64,000 nt of DNA from NCBI RefSeq assembly GCF_002934605.1, contig NZ_PTJC01000006.1, positions 1 through 64,000 of the forward strand, written 5' to 3'. The stretch is from Neolewinella xylanilytica. Lineage in GTDB: Bacteria > Bacteroidota > Bacteroidia > Chitinophagales > Saprospiraceae. Below are positions 47,680 through 55,932 of the stretch, in pieces; position 1 is the stretch's first letter, and every line of letters starts with the position of its first letter. The position numbers and the translations under genes are program-made. The notes below the pieces were generated by a model that worked only from the letters and a program-made list of their open reading frames with translations, was not told the DNA's origin and did no database searches.

Positions 47680-48984
47680 GTGCAGCCACCGTTTCTCCTT
47701 TCGCTCCTCTTACTGATTGGCGTTCCGTTGACCGCCCAAAATCTGTTGTCGATCGAGGAGACCCTGAAATTTGAGTCTGCCATCAGCCGCGAAGGGGCCA
47801 TGATCTACCTGAAACTTCCATTGGAGGGCGACGGACAGGTCGTGCGGCAACTTGACTTTTCTACGGAGCCGGACGTCTCGCCTACCGGGGCCGGCGTCCG
47901 CGAATACGCCTGGAACGCAGGTGAACTCGGAGCGGGGGATAGCCTGGGCATCAGCTTCCGGGTAAGTAGCGCCGGAATACCTCCGTGGACCGAAGCGCGC
48001 ATCGATAGCCTCGAAGGGCAATCCTTTGCCTGGCCGCCGTTGTCGGAAGAAGCCGTCACCGAACCCTACGTACTTCCCCCCTTAATCCGGGAGGATATCG
48101 GGAAAACCGAGTTCAAGAGCCTGGACGCGGCCGATACCACGCTGCAGGATATCGACCGCCTGATCCGGCGGCTGGACCGGCGCATCCGTTCCGTGCGCGA
48201 TCCGGAAAACTTCGATCAGGCCCAGCCACTGCTGGAGGACGTATTTCGCCGGCGGACGACCGCCCGCCGCAAGCCCTTATTGCTATCTCTGGCCCTTCAG
48301 TACTTAGACGTGCCTCACCGCATAGTCGCCGGGAAAGTGGTCAGCTACGGGGAAGTAAGGGAAAACGAGGTATGGGTGGAAATACCGGTAGCCGGGGAAT
48401 GGCTGCGGATATATTACGGGGATGGCGTGGATCGCAGTGAATGGGGGCTGCCCATTGAGCCGGACCAATTCCTGGCCTGCTCCTATGATTGGCGGGACCT
48501 CACGCTGGAGATCGTGAGCGCGCCGGGGGCTCTCCCCGTGCCATCTACCCTCTCCACGACCGCGCAAAACCTGGTAGTGTCCTTCTGGGACCGGAAGAAC
48601 GACGCGCTGCTAAACCGCCAATACGCCCGAGCGGCCGCCCTGATGGATTCCGTACTGGCCTACCTGCCCGAGAGCGTTGCGGCAACCACCGAAAAGGGAC
48701 TGGTCATCGCCCAGGCGGGTAGACTGAACGAGGCGCTTCCCTTTATGCAGAGCGGCCTGGAGATGGCCAAGACGGCTGGGGACCAAAGCTTCGCCCTGGT
48801 GCAGGTAGCCAAATTCTACTCCCTGCAGCGAATGGGAGAGGAAGCCATCGAGGCCCTGGTGCGGGCGCAGCAGCTATCCCCTTTTGATTTTTCGGTGGTC
48901 TATAACGACCCCCGCTTTCAATATCTTGCCAGACAGCCCTCATTGATGCAAAGGCTGCAACGGGCCCTGAGAAACGGGCAGTAA
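47680..48984 (+). CDS. Secreted protein with degenerate transglutaminase-like and TPR regions
   Basis: 434 residues from a GTG start that places a signal peptide (LLSLLLLIGVPLTAQ) at the N-terminus. Residues ~200-290 resemble the bacterial transglutaminase-like fold (KPLLLSLALQYLDVPHRIVAG, ENEVWVEIPVAGEWLRIY). However, the positions where the Cys, His and Asp of the catalytic triad would be expected carry other residues, so it is probably inactive. The C-terminal ~100 residues look like TPR helices (AAALMDSVLAYLP, GLVIAQAGRLNEALPFMQSG, AIEALVRAQQLSP). Likely periplasmic; role unknown. An ATG further upstream would add a leader without conservation. Confidence 0.6.
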   Translation: MQPPFLLSLLLLIGVPLTAQNLLSIEETLKFESAISREGAMIYLKLPLEGDGQVVRQLDFSTEPDVSPTGAGVREYAWNAGELGAGDSLGISFRVSSAGIPPWTEARIDSLEGQSFAWPPLSEEAVTEPYVLPPLIREDIGKTEFKSLDAADTTLQDIDRLIRRLDRRIRSVRDPENFDQAQPLLEDVFRRRTTARRKPLLLSLALQYLDVPHRIVAGKVVSYGEVRENEVWVEIPVAGEWLRIYYGDGVDRSEWGLPIEPDQFLACSYDWRDLTLEIVSAPGALPVPSTLSTTAQNLVVSFWDRKNDALLNRQYARAAALMDSVLAYLPESVAATTEKGLVIAQAGRLNEALPFMQSGLEMAKTAGDQSFALVQVAKFYSLQRMGEEAIEALVRAQQLSPFDFSVVYNDPRFQYLARQPSLMQRLQRALRNGQ

Positions 48985-49099
48985 GCCGAGCGTATGTGTT
49001 GATGATGGTCACGAGGTCGGCGCGTAGGCCGCCGCATTCAGGGCCGTATTGCGTTAAAAAGGAACGAGGCGCCGCGGATTTGGCGGAAACGAGGCTCCC

Positions 49100-49111
49100 G
49101 CGCTCCGGCGC
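49100..49111 (-). repeat. Intergenic GC-rich repeat, copy 9
   Basis: Core GCGCTCCGGCGC preceded by GCTCCC and followed by AAAA, between the transglutaminase-like and VOC genes. Confidence 0.7.
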
Positions 49112-49173
49112 AAAATTGAATGTAGGTACGTCTAGTTTCGTTTTCGCGGTGTTCCTGCATAAAGCGCACGGCC

Positions 49174-49665
49174 ATGGCAACGGAATATCGTATCCCCTCC
49201 GGTACCCGCATCGGGCACGTACACCTCCGGGTGGCGGATCTGGAACGATCCTTGCGGTTTTATTGCGGACTGCTTGGCTTCGAGGTGACGACCCGCTACG
49301 GCATCCAGGCCGCCTTTATCTCGGCGGGGGGCTACCACCACCACATCGGGCTGAATACCTGGCACAGCCTGGGGGCGCCGACGGCCACGAAACGCGGGGT
49401 GGGCCTATACCATACCGCCATTCTCTTTCCGGAACGGGAGGATTTGGCGCGGGCGCTACGGCGCTTAGTCGAGGCCGATTACCCCTTGACCGGTGCCGCC
49501 GACCACGGTGTTAGCGAGGCCATCTACCTCGACGATCCGGACGGGAACGGGGTGGAATTGTACCGTGACCGTCCCGAGGCGGAGTGGCCGCGCACCCCGG
49601 AGGGGGAGATCGCGATGTACACCCGACCGCTCGATCTGGAGGCCCTACTGACGATGGCCGAATAA
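49174..49665 (+). CDS. VOC-family (glyoxalase/extradiol dioxygenase-like) protein
   Basis: 163 residues with two vicinal-oxygen-chelate modules: GHVHLRVADLERSLRFYCGL (His ligand) followed by FISAGGYHHHIGLNTW, then GLYHTAILFPEREDLARAL and AIYLDDPDGNGVELYRDRP with the metal-ligand Glu. The layout is like catechol-2,3-dioxygenase-type VOC proteins, but the reaction cannot be assigned. It is convergent with the GH16 gene and shares a terminator-like hairpin at its 3' end. Confidence 0.85.
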   Translation: MATEYRIPSGTRIGHVHLRVADLERSLRFYCGLLGFEVTTRYGIQAAFISAGGYHHHIGLNTWHSLGAPTATKRGVGLYHTAILFPEREDLARALRRLVEADYPLTGAADHGVSEAIYLDDPDGNGVELYRDRPEAEWPRTPEGEIAMYTRPLDLEALLTMAE

Positions 49666-49698
49666 AAAAGCCCCCCGAACCGAATGGTGCGGGGGGCT
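49664..49698 (-). terminator. Terminator at the end of the locus 2 operon
   Basis: A 9-bp stem AGCCCCCCG/CGGGGGGCT with a ~12-base loop, followed on the minus strand by six T residues. It lies ~60 bases after the GH16 stop. Its T-run overlaps the VOC stop codon on the other strand. Confidence 0.85.
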
Positions 49699-49760
49699 CA
49701 ACGGAATAACACCTTAATAAGTCGTCAGCGCCGCGGGGGGTACGCGCTCGGGAGCGATCC

Positions 49761-50564
49761 TTACTCGGGCGCGTACACCCGTACGTAGTCCACCACGAAT
49801 TCCTGGGGAAAGATCGAATCGTCGACCTCGGGGCCGCCGAAGTTGCCGCCGATGGCGACATTAAGTAGGATATAGAAGGGTTGATCGAAGGGCCAGACCT
49901 CCTGGCTGCGCTCCTCCGGATCGAAGGTGTACACGAGCTGGTCGTCGACGAAGAAGGTGATCTCCTCGGCCGTCCATTCGGCGGCGTAGCGGTGGAAGCC
50001 CTCCTCGATGTTCGCGAACTGGCTCTTCCGGGAGCTGCCGTTGTCACCGTGGCCGGCCGCGGTGTGGAGGGTCGTGAAGACTTCTCCGGGCTCGCGACCC
50101 ACGTATTCCAGGATGTCGATTTCTCCGCTCAGCGGCCAGCCCACCGAGTCGATGTTGGTCCCTAGCATCCAGAACGCGGGCCAGATGCCCTGCCCGGTGG
50201 CCAGTTTGGCGCGGGTTTCGACGCGGCCGTACTGAAACTCCTTATTGTCCTTGGTGGTGATGCGGGTGGAGGTGTAGCGGTCGCCATCCTTTCGGGCGGT
50301 GATGATCAGGTGGCCGTCCTCCAGCCGGTGGTTGTCGCGGGTATAGACCTGCCGCTCGTTGTTGCCCCACCCACAGAGATTCGGGCAGCCGTCGCCGAGC
50401 TCGAAATTCCAGACGCTGGTGTCGAGCCGGTCGCCGTCGAACTCGTCCGACCAGAGCAGTTCCCGATCGGTGGTCGGGTTGGCCCGAACCGAGTCTGAAG
50501 CGCCAACCTGGAAGCAGGCGGAAAAGATAACTAGGGGAAGCAGGAACAGCAGAAATCGAAACAT
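49761..50564 (-). CDS. GH16 beta-glucanase lipoprotein (laminarinase-like)
   Basis: 267 residues with a lipoprotein signal (LLPLVIFSAC, Cys near 17). The GH16 jelly-roll is complete: LLWSDEFDGDRLD, GWGNNERQVYT, and the active-site motif GEIDILEYVG with Glu 148, Asp 150 and Glu 153, then FYILLNVAIGGNFGG and VVDYVRVY at the end. It should cut beta-1,3- or mixed-linkage glucan. It is the last gene of locus 2, ten bases after the larger GH16 gene; the close pairing suggests sequential action on one substrate at the cell surface. Confidence 0.93.
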   Translation of the reverse strand: MFRFLLFLLPLVIFSACFQVGASDSVRANPTTDRELLWSDEFDGDRLDTSVWNFELGDGCPNLCGWGNNERQVYTRDNHRLEDGHLIITARKDGDRYTSTRITTKDNKEFQYGRVETRAKLATGQGIWPAFWMLGTNIDSVGWPLSGEIDILEYVGREPGEVFTTLHTAAGHGDNGSSRKSQFANIEEGFHRYAAEWTAEEITFFVDDQLVYTFDPEERSQEVWPFDQPFYILLNVAIGGNFGGPEVDDSIFPQEFVVDYVRVYAPE

Positions 50565-50573
50565 GCTAATAGC

Positions 50574-52229
50574 TTATTGGTAGACGCGGACGTAATCCAC
50601 CTCCATGGAGGACGAAGAGAAAGCAGGGTCGATCGCTCCCCCCAGCGTACCGCCAACCGCCACGTTGAAGATCAGGAAGAAGTCGTGGTTAAAGGGGATG
50701 CCGGCGTTGTTGTCGAAGGTGTGGTACACTTCGTCGTCGACGAGGAAGCGGATCGTATTCTCGGTCCAGATAGTGGTGTAGACGTGGAATTCCGTTTCCG
50801 CGGTCTCAACCGTAGTGCTGCTGGTGACCGCGTTGCCGCCGGAGTTGCCGGGGAAGTGCAGGGCGGAAAGAACCCGCTCCGGCTCGTTGCCCACGTGCTC
50901 CATCATGTCGATCTCCCCGCAGGCCGGCCAGCCCACCGTGTCGAAGTTGGCGCCGAGCATCCAGAGGGCCGGCCAGGTACCGCCCCCGCTGGGCAGCTTG
51001 GCCCGGATGTCGATGCGACCGTAGGTGAACTCGAACTTGTCCTGGGTGACGATCCGGCCGGAAGTGAAGTCCGAGCCACTGAAATTCTCCCGTTGGGCGG
51101 TGATCGTCAGCAGGCCGTCCGCTACGCGCACGTTCTCCGGCCGGTCGGTGTAGAACTGGCTTTCGTTATTGCCCCAGCCGTTGTTGCCGGTGCCGGTGTC
51201 GTAGCTCCAGGAGGTATCGGCGAGTACGTTACCGTCGAATTCGTCGGCCCAGACCAGGTTATTGAATTCCGGCTCCTCGGTACCGCCGCCACCGCCGCCC
51301 TGTACGGGCTTCTCGGAGGTGAAAATGTGGTACCAGGCCAGGGCGTTGTTGCCGCCCATGACGACCCGTACGACCAGGCGGTTTTCGGTCAGCGAGAGGA
51401 TTTCGTAAGTCGAATTGCCTACGTAGTAGCTCATGAAGCCGCCTTCGGTGAAGTTCAGCAGGGTACCCCGCGTCTGTCCGGGAATGCCGTTAGCGGCGAC
51501 CACCGACTCGGAGGGGGAAAGCGCTACCAGCTGGGCGTCTTCCTGTACTTCGTAGGGCAGACAAGCGTCCTCGCCGCCCGATCCGCCGGCGACGCCGAGA
51601 AAGTCAACGTTGAAGAAGGTCGCCCCGAAGTTGTTCAGCTCGTAGTACAGGTTTTCCCCCTGCCGGCTGAAGACTAGCTCGTCCTCGTACATGCACGTAT
51701 TGCCTACCTTTTCGAAGGGCGCGGCCTGGTAGTAATTGGCGAAGTAGTTGGCCGTGGCGTCGCCGTCGTTCTGCCCCACGCCCAGGTGGCCGGGCTCGTC
51801 GGCGGCCCAGTACCAGGTCTTGGTGCCGTCGCCGGTCAGCAGCGCCAGGGCCTCCGCGTCGCTGAAGGTGCTCTCGACGGTGACTTCCGTGCTCCCCGTG
51901 GTAGCGATACCGGCGGTGCCGGAAGCGACCACCGTTACCAGATAGGTATTGACGCCTACCTGGGTAAAGCGTTTGGTGAGGCGGCCACTGGGGGCTACTT
52001 CCTCGGTGCCGTCGCTGAAGATGAATTTGTAGGTGATGGCATCGTCGGCCGTAGCCACGAAGGTCACCATACCGCTGCCGTCGCCGTCGGGGGTGTCGGC
52101 GGTTTGCCCGGCCACGTTGGCCTCGATCTGCAGGTTACTCGGGGCAGTCAGGTCACCGAAGGCGTATTCTTCCTGCTCGCAGGCGACCAGCGTCAGACCG
52201 AACAGGAGCAGTAAATATTGGAATTTCAT
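50574..52229 (-). CDS. GH16 beta-glucanase lipoprotein with PKD-like N-terminus
   Basis: 551 residues from the ATG ending at 52229, which gives a lipoprotein signal (LLFGLTLVACEQ, Cys near 17). Order: PKD-like domain ~25-118 (YKFIFSDGTEE); a ~180-residue beta-rich region ~120-305 of unrecognised family (TWYWAADEPGHLGVGQ, MYEDELVFSRQGENLYYELN); a Gly/Glu linker (QGGGGGGTEE); GH16 domain ~325-551 with GEIDMMEHVG (Glu 439, Asp 441, Glu 444). The added domains probably bind glycan at the surface. The frame continues upstream to 52634 but only across intergenic sequence and the start of the neighbour. Confidence 0.9.
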   Translation of the reverse strand: MKFQYLLLLFGLTLVACEQEEYAFGDLTAPSNLQIEANVAGQTADTPDGDGSGMVTFVATADDAITYKFIFSDGTEEVAPSGRLTKRFTQVGVNTYLVTVVASGTAGIATTGSTEVTVESTFSDAEALALLTGDGTKTWYWAADEPGHLGVGQNDGDATANYFANYYQAAPFEKVGNTCMYEDELVFSRQGENLYYELNNFGATFFNVDFLGVAGGSGGEDACLPYEVQEDAQLVALSPSESVVAANGIPGQTRGTLLNFTEGGFMSYYVGNSTYEILSLTENRLVVRVVMGGNNALAWYHIFTSEKPVQGGGGGGTEEPEFNNLVWADEFDGNVLADTSWSYDTGTGNNGWGNNESQFYTDRPENVRVADGLLTITAQRENFSGSDFTSGRIVTQDKFEFTYGRIDIRAKLPSGGGTWPALWMLGANFDTVGWPACGEIDMMEHVGNEPERVLSALHFPGNSGGNAVTSSTTVETAETEFHVYTTIWTENTIRFLVDDEVYHTFDNNAGIPFNHDFFLIFNVAVGGTLGGAIDPAFSSSSMEVDYVRVYQ

Positions 52230-52249
52230 GATCGTGATTTTCTTAGTGA

Positions 52250-52290
52250 GACGGCTGTTTTTGCGGCGGAGCGCAGGTGCAAAAGCCGTC
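52250..52290 (-). repeat. Hairpin carrying intergenic repeat copy 10
   Basis: The repeat core variant GCGGCGGAGCGC (52263-52274) sits in the loop of a hairpin. The outer arms GACGGCT/AGCCGTC (7 bp) and the inner arms TTTGC/GCAAA (5 bp) are separated by a 3-base bulge. It lies in the gap between the glycan-binding protein and GH16 genes of locus 2. Confidence 0.6.
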
Positions 52291-52312
52291 GGAATAGACG
52301 GTGCGGGTCTGG

Positions 52313-54373
52313 TTAGGGCACTTGGGTGATGTCGTCGAAGTAGTAGGTCGCGCCGGTGCCGGGATTGCCGAAATTGAAGAAGACACCGACCTTGCTGTAA
52401 TCGCGGGTCAGTTCCGGATCGGCTTCCGCGCCCGCGTAGTCGAAGGTCAACGTTTCCCAGGCGTTGGCGACGGTCGTATTCTCCGTCACTTCGATGAAGA
52501 TGTCCCCGTCGGAACCGTTTTCCACTTTGAGCATCACGGGAATGCCGGCGGCCGGCGACCACACCTTCATGGACAGTTTCCGGGCGGTAGTAAAGTCGAT
52601 GGGCGTGGGAAACTCCGTTACCGCGCCGGCCCACGTTTGCGCGCCTGCCTCCTTGAAGAATTGCCCCACCCGGGCACTGGTATTTTCGCCGGCGGCGTCC
52701 GGGTTGTCGACGATGGTTACCGTCGCACCACCGAAGGCGGATAGGGCGTAGTCGATCTCCTCCGATTCGAAGCCGACGGGCAGCTCGTTCACCGCTTCCT
52801 CTCCGCCGCCAACCCCCACCTGGGCGATGTCGTCGAAGTAGTAAGTCGCGCCGGTGCCGGGGTTGCCGAAGTTGAAAAAGACACCAATCTTGCCGTACTC
52901 CCGCGTCAGGTTCGGATCGGCCTCGGCCCCTTCGTATTCGAAGGTCAGCGTTTCCCAGGCGTTGGCGACGGTCGTATTCTCCGTGATTTCGATGAATATA
53001 TCGCCATCACTAGCGTTTTCCACTTTGAGCATCACGGGGATGCCGGCGGCCGGCGACCACACCTTCATGGACAGCTGGGTAGAGGCCGTAAAGTCGATGT
53101 TTGCGGGTAAGCCAATAGCTATGCCGCCCCAGGTTTGGGCGCCTTCGGTTTTGATCACCTGACCGACCTTGGCGCTGGTATTGCTTCCGTTGGCGTCCGG
53201 GTTGTCGATTAGTTCGAAGGTCGCTCCCCCGAATTCCTCCCAGTCGTAGGTCAGGTCGGTGGATTCAAGGGTGATGGGCAGGCTGAGCGTCGGGCCGAGA
53301 TCCGCCATCATGACGTCGTCGAAGTAGTAATCCGCCCCCGTACCGGCATTGCCGATGTCGAAGAAAACCACCACTTTGCTGTACTCCCGCGTCAGGTCGT
53401 CCTCGCTGAAGTCGAAGGTGACTTCTTCCCACTGATTAGCCACCGAGGTATACACCGTATCGTCGACGAAGATGGCGCCGTCTCCGGCATTCTCCAGTTT
53501 CAGGGTGACGGGGGTGCCGACCTGGGGAACCCACACCTTCATGCTCATCCGTTGCGATTGGCTGAAGTCGATGGGTTCGCCGACCTCCACGAAGGCGCCG
53601 GCCCAGACTTCCGAGCCGTCCTGCTTATTCAGCTTGACCACGCGGTCACTGGTGTTGCCGTCATCCGCTGCCGGATTGGCAACCACCTCCGCGGTAGCCC
53701 CGCCGAAGTTGGTAAAGGGGTACGCGCGGTTGGCATCCTCGAAGGTCAGGGGTAAGTACAGCGGATTAGTGATGTTCACCTCGATGGTATCGCTCACCGT
53801 TGCGGCGCCGCCACTTCTGGCCTCAATAACCAATTCGTACAGTCCTACACTACCGTATTCGTGGCTCACCGTTTCCCCCTCCTGGAAGGAAACCGGCTCT
53901 GCGTCGGGGTCCTCGCCGAAGTAGGCCAGGAAGTTGGTTTCCAGGTCGGCCGTAGCGGTCACGTCGATGGAAAAGGGATTTCCAGCCGTAGGGGTAACGG
54001 TAACGTTCAGATTTTCCGGGGCCAGAAAGCTCACCGTCAATTCTTCGGTGTAGGTAGTAGTCTGCCCATTGATGTTCATCGCCTCGAGGGTGACGGTGTA
54101 GACGCCCTCGTCGTACACGTGGGTGATGGTTTCACCGGGAGCGAGATTGCCGGAAGCGGCACCGCCGTCGCCGAAGTCGACGGAGAAAGCCGTCACCGCC
54201 TGGCCGCCCGGGCGTACCGTTACGGTGCCGGTATTGTCGCCCGTGATCTGGAAGTCCAGGGAGAGCTCGCTGGGCAGGGCGGCGCTGTCCAGGTCGGGCA
54301 TCATCAGTTCGTCCTCACAGGCGCTGATCGCAAGCACCAGCAGGAAGAAGTAAAATATCGTATTCAGTTTCAT
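52313..54373 (-). CDS. Surface glycan-binding lipoprotein with three tandem binding-type repeats, locus 2
   Basis: 686 residues with a lipoprotein signal (FLLVLAISACEDE). Two PKD-like domains (~40-115 and ~118-200) lead to three ~155-residue repeats at about 204-358, 366-519 and 530-686. Each has FGGAT near the start, (L/M)SMKVW in the middle and a TGA(T/D)YYFDD end. Repeats 2 and 3 are nearly identical over long stretches (WSPAAGIPVMLKVEN, TENTTVANAWETLTF), also at DNA level, so the duplication is recent. It takes the SusE/F or SGBP position after SusD and should hold beta-glucan at the surface. The repeats may be CBM-like; the family is not certain. Confidence 0.8.
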   Translation of the reverse strand: MKLNTIFYFFLLVLAISACEDELMMPDLDSAALPSELSLDFQITGDNTGTVTVRPGGQAVTAFSVDFGDGGAASGNLAPGETITHVYDEGVYTVTLEAMNINGQTTTYTEELTVSFLAPENLNVTVTPTAGNPFSIDVTATADLETNFLAYFGEDPDAEPVSFQEGETVSHEYGSVGLYELVIEARSGGAATVSDTIEVNITNPLYLPLTFEDANRAYPFTNFGGATAEVVANPAADDGNTSDRVVKLNKQDGSEVWAGAFVEVGEPIDFSQSQRMSMKVWVPQVGTPVTLKLENAGDGAIFVDDTVYTSVANQWEEVTFDFSEDDLTREYSKVVVFFDIGNAGTGADYYFDDVMMADLGPTLSLPITLESTDLTYDWEEFGGATFELIDNPDANGSNTSAKVGQVIKTEGAQTWGGIAIGLPANIDFTASTQLSMKVWSPAAGIPVMLKVENASDGDIFIEITENTTVANAWETLTFEYEGAEADPNLTREYGKIGVFFNFGNPGTGATYYFDDIAQVGVGGGEEAVNELPVGFESEEIDYALSAFGGATVTIVDNPDAAGENTSARVGQFFKEAGAQTWAGAVTEFPTPIDFTTARKLSMKVWSPAAGIPVMLKVENGSDGDIFIEVTENTTVANAWETLTFDYAGAEADPELTRDYSKVGVFFNFGNPGTGATYYFDDITQVP

Positions 54374-54389
54374 AACTGTAGTTGGTATC

Positions 54390-54442
54390 GCTGGCCGGAC
54401 ATCGGATGTCTTCCCGCGGGAGACATCCGATGTCCGGCCAGC
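54390..54442 (-). repeat. 53-base near-perfect palindrome between susD and the glycan-binding protein gene
   Basis: The arms GCTGGCCGGACATCGGATGT+C and their exact complement (21 bp, 54390-54410 and 54422-54442) flank TTCCCGCGGGA, itself a 10-bp palindrome plus one base. It begins 8 bases after the susD stop codon and ends 16 bases before the next start. There is no T-run. It may slow or protect the transcript, or be a mobile palindromic repeat. Confidence 0.85.
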
Positions 54443-54450
54443 CGTTTATT

Positions 54451-55920
54451 TTAGTAGTTGGGATTCTGCTCCCAGTTCCCCCCCGAAAATTGGATCTCTT
54501 CAAAGGGCACGGGGAAGACTTCATTCTTGCCGGCGGTGAAGCCATCGATCGCGGCGGCGGCGCGGCCGGTCCGGACGAGGTCGAAGAAGCGGTGGCCCTC
54601 ACCGACCAGCTCTAGGCGGCGTTCGGCGAGGATGAAGTCGCGCAAAGCGTCTCCGGAAGCACTGATATCGTGGTCCTCGTCGCCGAAGGCCCGGCGACGT
54701 ACCCGGTTGAGGTATTCGCGCGCCTGCTCGTCCTGTCCGATGGCGTTCAGGGCCTCGGCGGCCATGAGCAGTACGTCGGCGTAGCGGATGGCACGGTAAT
54801 TATTCGGGTTGGTGAGGTTCTGGTCGCCGATGTTGGTATCCCCTTTACGGGCCAGGTATTTGCGGTTGTAGTAGCCGGTGTGCTCGTAGCCAGTGCCGTA
54901 GGTCGCGCCGGTTTCGTCGGCCCAGGCTTCGATATCCAGGATACTGGCGTCGCGGCGGCTGTCTCCGGGCTCGAAGGCATCGTAGGCCTCCTGCACGGGC
55001 AGGTTGAAGCTGAAGCCACCGTCGAATACGGGGCCGCTGTAGTTGCGGATACCGTTGAAGCCGACGGCGATGTTGCCCTCGCTGCACTGCAGGCAGCCGA
55101 AGCCGGCGCCTTCCGCGTCCGAGTACTGTACTTCAAAAACGGATCCGGGGCCGTGCTCGCCGGCCGGCTCGAAGATGCCGTCGAAGTCCTCCTCCAGCGT
55201 GTAGTTGCCGGATTCGATCACTTCCCGCAGCACCGCGGCAGCCTCCTCGTATTCCTCCTGGTAGAGGTAGGCTTTTCCGAGCAAGGCCTGAGCGGCACCC
55301 TTAGATACCCGGCCCACCTGGGGAGCGGTGACGGCCAGATCCGGGATGGCGGCCATGAGGTCCGACTCGATCAGATCGTATACCTCGCTGACGGGCGAGC
55401 GGGGAATGGTGTTCTCGTCCCCCAGCGCGAAGCGAGCCTCGGGTTTGATCGGGATCGGGCCGAACCACTTCACCAGCTCGAAATTGTAGTAGGCGCGCAG
55501 GAAGCGGGCCTCGGCCAGTATCTGCTCCTTGCCCTCGAAGTCGATGTTGTCCTGAAATTCCAGGATGAACGTGGCGCGGTTCACGCCGGCGAACATCCAG
55601 TCCCAGACGTCGTCGATCTGGTCGTTGACCGGCGTGTGGATCATATCGTCCACCTGCTGGAAGCCGATGACGTCATTGGCGCTTTCGCCACCCGCCAGGG
55701 TGTTGTCCGAGGCGATCTCCCCCATCAGCACGTTGAGGTAGGTGGGCTGGAGCAGGTCGTAGGCCGCGATGAGGGCGTTATCGTAATCCGGCGGTGTATT
55801 GAAGTAGTTCTCGGAGTCGATGGAGTACACCGGGTCGCGGCCGATGAAGTCGTCCTCGCAGGCCGTCAGGCTGACGAAGAGAGCGGCCCCGAGCAGGAAG
55901 GTTGCTTTCAGTTTGTGCAT
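54451..55920 (-). CDS. susD: SusD/RagB-family nutrient-binding lipoprotein, locus 2
   Basis: 489 residues with a lipoprotein signal (LLGAALFVSLTACEDDF). Family landmarks are SENYFNTPPDYDNALIAAYD, EARFLRAYYNFELVKWFGP, YADVLLMAAEALNAIGQ, the LNRVRRRAFGD helix and the C-terminal NPNY. It partners the adjacent SusC, with 12 bases between the genes. It should bind laminarin-type oligosaccharides, judging by the two GH16 genes in the same operon. Confidence 0.93.
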   Translation of the reverse strand: MHKLKATFLLGAALFVSLTACEDDFIGRDPVYSIDSENYFNTPPDYDNALIAAYDLLQPTYLNVLMGEIASDNTLAGGESANDVIGFQQVDDMIHTPVNDQIDDVWDWMFAGVNRATFILEFQDNIDFEGKEQILAEARFLRAYYNFELVKWFGPIPIKPEARFALGDENTIPRSPVSEVYDLIESDLMAAIPDLAVTAPQVGRVSKGAAQALLGKAYLYQEEYEEAAAVLREVIESGNYTLEEDFDGIFEPAGEHGPGSVFEVQYSDAEGAGFGCLQCSEGNIAVGFNGIRNYSGPVFDGGFSFNLPVQEAYDAFEPGDSRRDASILDIEAWADETGATYGTGYEHTGYYNRKYLARKGDTNIGDQNLTNPNNYRAIRYADVLLMAAEALNAIGQDEQAREYLNRVRRRAFGDEDHDISASGDALRDFILAERRLELVGEGHRFFDLVRTGRAAAAIDGFTAGKNEVFPVPFEEIQFSGGNWEQNPNY

Positions 55921-55932
55921 AATCGTTGGGGG

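Noticed and set aside
54315..54602. 95-codon frame across the palindrome between susD and the glycan-binding protein gene
   Set aside because: It overlaps both real genes and its middle encodes only the palindrome.
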